In this document: piece after piece, positions 60,049 through 64,000 of the stretch
How the letters are laid out: each line of letters opens with the position of its first letter
Position numbering within the stretch: position 1 is the stretch's first letter
Source: Bacillus sp. AFS073361
Lineage (GTDB): Bacteria; Bacillota; Bacilli; Bacillales; Cytobacillaceae
Assembly: GCF_002567005.1 (NCBI RefSeq)
Contig: NZ_NUZU01000039.1
Span: 428,323-492,322, forward strand
Direction: 5' to 3'
Length of the DNA: 64,000 nucleotides
Position numbers and translations under genes: made by a program
The notes under the pieces: model-generated
Told to the model about the DNA's origin: nothing
Database searches by the model: none
What the model saw: only the letters and a program-made list of their open reading frames with translations

Positions 60049-60663
60049 ATGAATAAGCTATCTATGAGTGGACTTTATACCCTTACCGAGTGGATCACTA
60101 AATTCGCCTATGTGAATCTATTATGGATTGGCTGCTCTCTCCTTGGACTCGGGTTGTTTGGAATTAGCCCTGCAACCACTGCGATGTTTACGGTTATTCG
60201 GAAATGGATTATGGGTGAAAGTGATATCCCAGTGTTTCAAACCTTTTGGAGCACCTATAAAAAAGAGTTTCTTAGAAGTAATGGATTAGGATTGGCTCTC
60301 ACTATATTAGCCAGTATTATTTATATTGATTTGAACTATATCAAAATCGGTACAAGCATTCAAATTCCTTTATACTTAATTATTTTCGCGATGATTATGA
60401 CGGTATTGTATATATTCCCCGTTTACGTTCACTATGAAGTGAAATTTAGCCAGATGTTTAAAAACGCTTTCTTCATCATGATAGTGAATCCGGTTCCTAA
60501 CATGATAATGATTATTGGATTTATCGCTGCAATCTTTGTCATGAGGTTTATACCCGCACTATGGTTTATCTTTGGCGGGAGCATTACGGCGGGAATCATC
60601 ATGGCATCCTGTTATCTAGCCTTTCAAAAAATCGAAAAGAAAAAAGGGCAGGCCGCAGCTTAA
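60049..60663 (+). CDS. YesL-like DUF624 membrane protein
   Basis: 204 residues from ATG 60049 (AAGGGGAC upstream; the open frame begins 24 codons earlier without a binding site). Five membrane helices and the DUF624 signature (WITKFAYVNLLWIGCSLLGL, FGISPATTAMFTVIRKWI, FQTFWSTYKKEFLRSNGLG). YesL proteins accompany YesMN systems and sugar importers; the function is unknown. It is divergent from the kinase gene. Confidence 0.88.
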   Translation: MNKLSMSGLYTLTEWITKFAYVNLLWIGCSLLGLGLFGISPATTAMFTVIRKWIMGESDIPVFQTFWSTYKKEFLRSNGLGLALTILASIIYIDLNYIKIGTSIQIPLYLIIFAMIMTVLYIFPVYVHYEVKFSQMFKNAFFIMIVNPVPNMIMIIGFIAAIFVMRFIPALWFIFGGSITAGIIMASCYLAFQKIEKKKGQAAA

Positions 60664-60692
60664 CACTCATACGATTAGAAACTGAAGTAGCA

Positions 60693-60728
60693 AGAGGAAG
60701 CACAAACTCTTAATGTGCTTCCTCTTTT
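60693..60728. terminator. Bidirectional terminator between yesL-like and deacetylase genes
   Basis: AGAGGAAGCACA and TGTGCTTCCTCT form a perfect 12-bp stem with T runs on both sides. Confidence 0.85.
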
Positions 60729-61330
60729 TATGCTAATTTTAATAGTTCACTCACCGTTACAAGTTGATAGCCTTGTAATGTCAACTCGGTAACTAGCATT
60801 CGAACTGCTTCTATCGTTTCTGAACGGTCCCCATAGCCATCATGAAAAATGAAAATACTGCCATTTTTGATCCCTTCTCTTGATTTTTCCAGGATATGCA
60901 TCACACCGGGCTGTTCCCAGTCCTGTGCCTCTAAATTTATTGCACCAATCATCGGATATCCCTTCTGCATGAGTAATGAAACTGTGTCCTGATTATAATC
61001 GAGGTAAGGAGGCCGGAAGACAACTGGCTTTCGTCCGGTCAGCTCCTTTATTAATACCTCATTTTGTTCGATTTCCTCTAAACATTCGGCAGTGCTTAAC
61101 AGAGATAATTTCGGGTGGGTAAACGTATGATTTCCGATTTCATGTCCTAGGGCAGCCACTTGTTTTACCACCTCAGGATTTTTCTTCATTTGATCACCAA
61201 TCATAAAGAAGGTAGCTTTCCCAGCTGCCTCCGAAAATATCTCTAATACTTGTGGTGTGTAGATGGGATTGGGCCCATCATCAAACGTAATTGCCACTGC
61301 CTTACGCGATGTAGGAACAGCGTGAATCAT
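60728..61330 (-). CDS. Polysaccharide deacetylase family protein (cytosolic)
   Basis: 200 residues from ATG 61330, nine bases after GAGGGG; a TTG three codons earlier is too close. NodB homology motifs are complete: TFDDGPNPIYTP, GNHTFTHP (metal His pair), RPPYLDYN and the later DWEQPG and FHDGYG. No signal peptide is visible, so it likely acts inside the cell on small amino sugars or is a de-N-acetylase for the sugars imported nearby. It starts 13 bases after the aldo/keto reductase stop, in the same operon. Confidence 0.85.
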   Translation of the reverse strand: MIHAVPTSRKAVAITFDDGPNPIYTPQVLEIFSEAAGKATFFMIGDQMKKNPEVVKQVAALGHEIGNHTFTHPKLSLLSTAECLEEIEQNEVLIKELTGRKPVVFRPPYLDYNQDTVSLLMQKGYPMIGAINLEAQDWEQPGVMHILEKSREGIKNGSIFIFHDGYGDRSETIEAVRMLVTELTLQGYQLVTVSELLKLA

Positions 61331-61343
61331 AATGAACAACCCC

Positions 61344-62327
61344 TCAATACGGACCTCTAATATGACCCTTTACTTTTTCCTGATAGAAACGTTCAATCTC
61401 TTGCATTTCATCTTCTGAAAAAGGTTTTGTCTCAAGTGCTGAGAGATTGTCCTCGACCTGTTTCACATTTTTAAACCCAGGAATAATACAAGTAATTTCT
61501 TTTTGGTCTAAAATCCAGCGCAGTGCCGCACTTGCCATCGATTTCCTGCCTTCGCCAATCCACCTTAACTGATCAGCTAATTCTACTCCCTTTCGGAATC
61601 CAAGGCCTGCAAAGGTTTCTCCTACATTAAAAGCCTCCCCATTTTCATTAAAATGGCGGTGGTCATCGGCTTCAAAAACATGCTCGGCCGTAAACTTACC
61701 AGTAAGCAGACCGCTGGCAAGCGGTAATCTAACAAGAAGCCCTGCCCCTTTTTGATAAGCCTCCGGGATTAATTTCTCTAATGGCTTTTGGCGGAACATA
61801 TTAAAGATGATTTGCAGGCTCTTAACATTTGGATATTCCAAACAAATTAACCCTTCTTCAACGGTTTCCACACTAACTCCATATTGACGGATTTTTCCTT
61901 CCTGCTTTAGCCGATCCAGTACTTCAAAAACACTGCCATCTTTTAAAATCTCCGTTGCCGGGCAGTGAATTTGATACAAATCAATCGCCTCTCTATTCAA
62001 ACGGCGAAGGCTATCTTCACAATAGGCACTAACTTTTTCATAGCTATAATTTTTTGGATCATGAATATCACCCTGACGGCAGAACTTTGTTGCGACATAA
62101 ATCTGGTCTTCCCTGCCTTTTGTGGCTTTGGCCAGTAACTCTTCACTATGACCGTCCCCATATACATCGGCCGTATCAAAAAAATTAACCCCCTGGTCAA
62201 TGGCATATTCCAAAGATTTCAGTGCTTCTGTGTCATTTGTTTTCCCCCAAGCACCACCGATTGCCCATGTGCCAAAACTAACCTCACTAATCATGATTCC
62301 TGTATTACCTAATTCACGATAATTCAT
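61344..62327 (-). CDS. Aldo/keto reductase
   Basis: 327 residues of the AKR barrel family. The catalytic tetrad is present: Asp and Tyr in FFDTADVYGDGHSEELL, Lys in YVATKFCRQG and His in LYQIHCPATE. The C-terminal NADPH-binding segment is CIIPGFKNVKQVEDNL. Such enzymes reduce sugar or other aldehydes. The operon with xylulokinase and a deacetylase suggests a sugar substrate. Confidence 0.87.
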   Translation of the reverse strand: MNYRELGNTGIMISEVSFGTWAIGGAWGKTNDTEALKSLEYAIDQGVNFFDTADVYGDGHSEELLAKATKGREDQIYVATKFCRQGDIHDPKNYSYEKVSAYCEDSLRRLNREAIDLYQIHCPATEILKDGSVFEVLDRLKQEGKIRQYGVSVETVEEGLICLEYPNVKSLQIIFNMFRQKPLEKLIPEAYQKGAGLLVRLPLASGLLTGKFTAEHVFEADDHRHFNENGEAFNVGETFAGLGFRKGVELADQLRWIGEGRKSMASAALRWILDQKEITCIIPGFKNVKQVEDNLSALETKPFSEDEMQEIERFYQEKVKGHIRGPY

Positions 62328-62375
62328 TTTTTAATCACTCCTTTATAAAGAGAGCTGACCCAGGCCAGCTCTCCG

Positions 62376-63875
62376 TTACTTTCTAAACTCTCTTAATTGC
62401 TCATTCAATTCCTTTGTTTGTGGATAAACATGTTGATAAATGGTAAATAGCTTTTTATATGCTTCCACATTTTCCTGAATCGGAGTATAGGTTTTTGAAG
62501 TTTGAATAAATTCTTGCGCACATTCTTTTAGGGAAGGATACCAGCCGCAGCCGTAAGCAGCTAACATCGCTGCCCCCATTCCAGGACCTTGCTCGCTTGT
62601 AAGCTTTTCAATTTTTGCGTTAAAAATATCTGCCTGCATTTGCAGCCATGTGTCATTTTTCGCTCCGCCGCCAATAGAAATAATAGAATCAATCGTCTTA
62701 CCGCTGCTTCTAAAAATCTCAATCGATTCATGTAAGGAGAAGGTAATACCTTCAAGCACTGCACGGGCAAAGTGCTTACGCTCATGGGAAGCATCGACAC
62801 CTATAAAACTGCCGCGAATGGTTGAATCCGCATGCGGTGTTCTTTCCCCTACAAGATAAGGAGTAAATAATAAACCATTGCTTCCTGCCGGTACTTCTTC
62901 CACACCTGCTAATAACTGTTCAAATGCCTCTTCCTTAGCAAACGTATCTTTAAACCAGCTTAAACTATAGCCGGCTGCAAGCGTTACTCCCATCGTATAG
63001 TAAGCATTTTCTTCACCGTGATTAAAATAATGAACCTTCCCCTCAAAATCGAGGTCATTTCGTTCTTCATAGGAAAGAACAACGCCAGAAGTACCGATAC
63101 TGCATAAGGTTTTACCTTCCGCCAAAATCCCTGAACCAATTGCACCGCAGGCATTGTCCGCTCCACCTGCGAAAACTTTTACCGCATCAGACAATCCCGT
63201 TTCTTGGGCAAATTCAGCTTTAACCCTACCCACAAATGCATGTGATTCTACCAGTGGAGGGCAGAAATCAGCGGTTAAACCGAACGTTTCAATTAATTCA
63301 TTGCTCCAATTACGATTGGCTACATTTAACAATAAAGTCCCTGCGGCATCAGAGTACTCCATATGGATATTTCCAGTCATTCGGTAACGCAAATAATCCT
63401 TTGGAAGCAAGAATACGCTGGCCCGTTCAAATACTTCAGGTTCGTTTTCTTTTACCCAGAGGATCTTAGGTAAAGTAAAGCCCTCAAGCGCAGGGTTTTT
63501 CGTTACTTCTAATAAACGCTGACTGCCAACAACTTCGTAAATCTCCTGGCATTGTTTACTCGTCCTTGTGTCATTCCATAGAATGGCATTTCTTAGTACT
63601 TGGTTGTTTTCATCTAATAAAACAAGGCCATGCATCTGCCCAGAGAAAGAGATGCCCTCGATATCGTTTATGTCTCCATCGAATTGTTCAATAAGCTCTG
63701 CTAATCCTGCCGAGGTTTTGTCTACCCATTCTTCCGGGTCTTGTTCGCTATAGCCTGATTTTTCAATAATAAGAGGATATGATTTAGACACTTCTTTGCA
63801 AACTTCACCATGTTGATTGACAAGTAATATCTTTACGGCACTCGTTCCAAGATCAACACCAATTACGTATTTCAT
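62376..63875 (-). CDS. xylB: Xylulokinase
   Basis: 499 residues from ATG 63875, eight bases after AAGGAAAGG; an ATG three codons earlier abuts that site, and 499 residues equals the usual Bacillus XylB length. FGGY kinase blocks are VIGVDLGTSAVKILLVNQHG, SFSGQMHGLVLLDENNQVLR, ILWNDTRTSKQC, AGGADNACGAIGSG and IISIGGGAKNDTWLQMQADI. It phosphorylates D-xylulose to xylulose 5-phosphate. No xylA or xylR is in the window, but genes may lie to the right. The aldo/keto reductase follows after a 48-bp gap. Confidence 0.9.
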   Translation of the reverse strand: MKYVIGVDLGTSAVKILLVNQHGEVCKEVSKSYPLIIEKSGYSEQDPEEWVDKTSAGLAELIEQFDGDINDIEGISFSGQMHGLVLLDENNQVLRNAILWNDTRTSKQCQEIYEVVGSQRLLEVTKNPALEGFTLPKILWVKENEPEVFERASVFLLPKDYLRYRMTGNIHMEYSDAAGTLLLNVANRNWSNELIETFGLTADFCPPLVESHAFVGRVKAEFAQETGLSDAVKVFAGGADNACGAIGSGILAEGKTLCSIGTSGVVLSYEERNDLDFEGKVHYFNHGEENAYYTMGVTLAAGYSLSWFKDTFAKEEAFEQLLAGVEEVPAGSNGLLFTPYLVGERTPHADSTIRGSFIGVDASHERKHFARAVLEGITFSLHESIEIFRSSGKTIDSIISIGGGAKNDTWLQMQADIFNAKIEKLTSEQGPGMGAAMLAAYGCGWYPSLKECAQEFIQTSKTYTPIQENVEAYKKLFTIYQHVYPQTKELNEQLREFRK

Positions 63876-63917
63876 CCGGATCATCCTTTCCTTATAGCTG
63901 TGTTAAACTGGTCTGTT

Positions 63918-64000
63918 GATTTCCGTTCCAGGCGCTTTGCTTTCCGCGGGCGTTGCGGGGAGCCTCCTCGGCGCTTTCAGCGCCTGCGGGGTCTCCCCTG
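63918..64000. repeat. GC-rich dispersed repeat of Bacillaceae, cut by the window edge
   Basis: TTCCGTTCCAGGCGCTTTGC, TTTCCGCGGGCG, GGGGAGCCTCCTCGGCGC and CAGCGCCTGCGGGGTCTCCC are the standard parts of a widespread intergenic repeat in Bacillus genomes. It can fold (GGCGCTTTCAGCGCC). Its GC content is far above the surroundings. Confidence 0.7.

Noticed and set aside
1..64000. CRISPR arrays, tRNA or rRNA genes, prophage blocks
   Set aside because: No regularly spaced identical repeats with unique spacers, no cloverleaf or rRNA-like sequence, and no run of phage structural genes were found by eye.

Overview
The window looks like chromosomal DNA of a low-GC, spore-forming member of the Bacillaceae (Bacillus sensu lato). 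The signs are strong AGGAGG-type ribosome binding sites with frequent GTG and TTG starts, a leucine T-box leader on leuA, a Spo0E-like phosphatase, a CBO0543-family gene pair, a YesLMN-type sugar module and CcpA cre-like sites. I saw no rRNA, tRNA, CRISPR array or intact insertion sequence. Many genes are broken, so this is an accessory and actively decaying part of the genome.

Layout. (1) 1-2.3 kb: an EmrA/EmrB-type drug efflux pair facing a TetR gene across an operator palindrome. (2) 2.4-4.8 kb: small membrane proteins (one frameshifted), a histidine phosphatase and a TetR remnant. (3) 4.8-18.7 kb: an aromatic-acid catabolic island. It holds a LysR regulator, a Rieske dioxygenase (alpha and beta), a two-domain extradiol dioxygenase, an ACMSD-like decarboxylase, then a semialdehyde dehydrogenase, 4-oxalocrotonate tautomerase and decarboxylase, and 2-oxopent-4-enoate hydratase. 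Together these would take a carboxylated aromatic ring through meta-cleavage to 4-hydroxy-2-oxovalerate. The final aldolase and acylating dehydrogenase are absent, and the SDR dehydrogenase gene has lost its core. A second, decayed copy of the dioxygenase genes with its upstream region lies before the semialdehyde dehydrogenase, and a remnant of a second decarboxylase copy lies at 5.7-5.96 kb. (4) 18.9-21 kb: leuA with a T-box. (5) 21.5-27 kb: a LysM/NlpC-P60 wall hydrolase, a frameshifted b-type cytochrome-like gene, and a sigma factor fused to its own zinc-binding anti-sigma and membrane domains. (6) 27.2-32.9 kb: serine and threonine catabolism (sdaAB, an amino acid permease, tdh, kbl) with a perfect cre match before kbl.

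(7) 33.2-53.6 kb: a sulfur and thiol region, the most interesting part. It has a CysJ-like reductase without its FMN domain, a cysteine-dioxygenase-family enzyme, a thioredoxin and thioredoxin reductase, a decaying cystine-type ABC importer, D-cysteine desulfhydrase, RidA, an amino acid permease, a sigma-54 activator with a cysteine-bearing sensor domain, a MalY/PatB C-S lyase, and an operon for sulfide oxidation (TauE-type exporter, sulfide:quinone oxidoreductase, persulfide dioxygenase-rhodanese). A YeiH-type exporter and a CysL-like LysR follow. Three near-identical sigma-54 (-24/-12) promoters sit before trxB, malY and the TauE-SQR-dioxygenase operon. Each carries a similar box at the same distance upstream. 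I infer a sigma-54 regulon that joins cysteine desulfuration, sulfide and persulfide clearance, and thioredoxin recycling.

(8) 54-64 kb: a carbohydrate ABC importer with its YesMN-like two-component system and YesL-like protein, a polysaccharide deacetylase, an aldo/keto reductase and a xylulokinase. A GC-rich repeat runs off the right edge.

A repeat family of about 205 bp, built from four CGGA/TCCG hairpin modules, occurs three times (23.7, 26.9 inverted, 53.6 kb). Two small genes (11226-11399 and 37547-37723) were found by hand translation.
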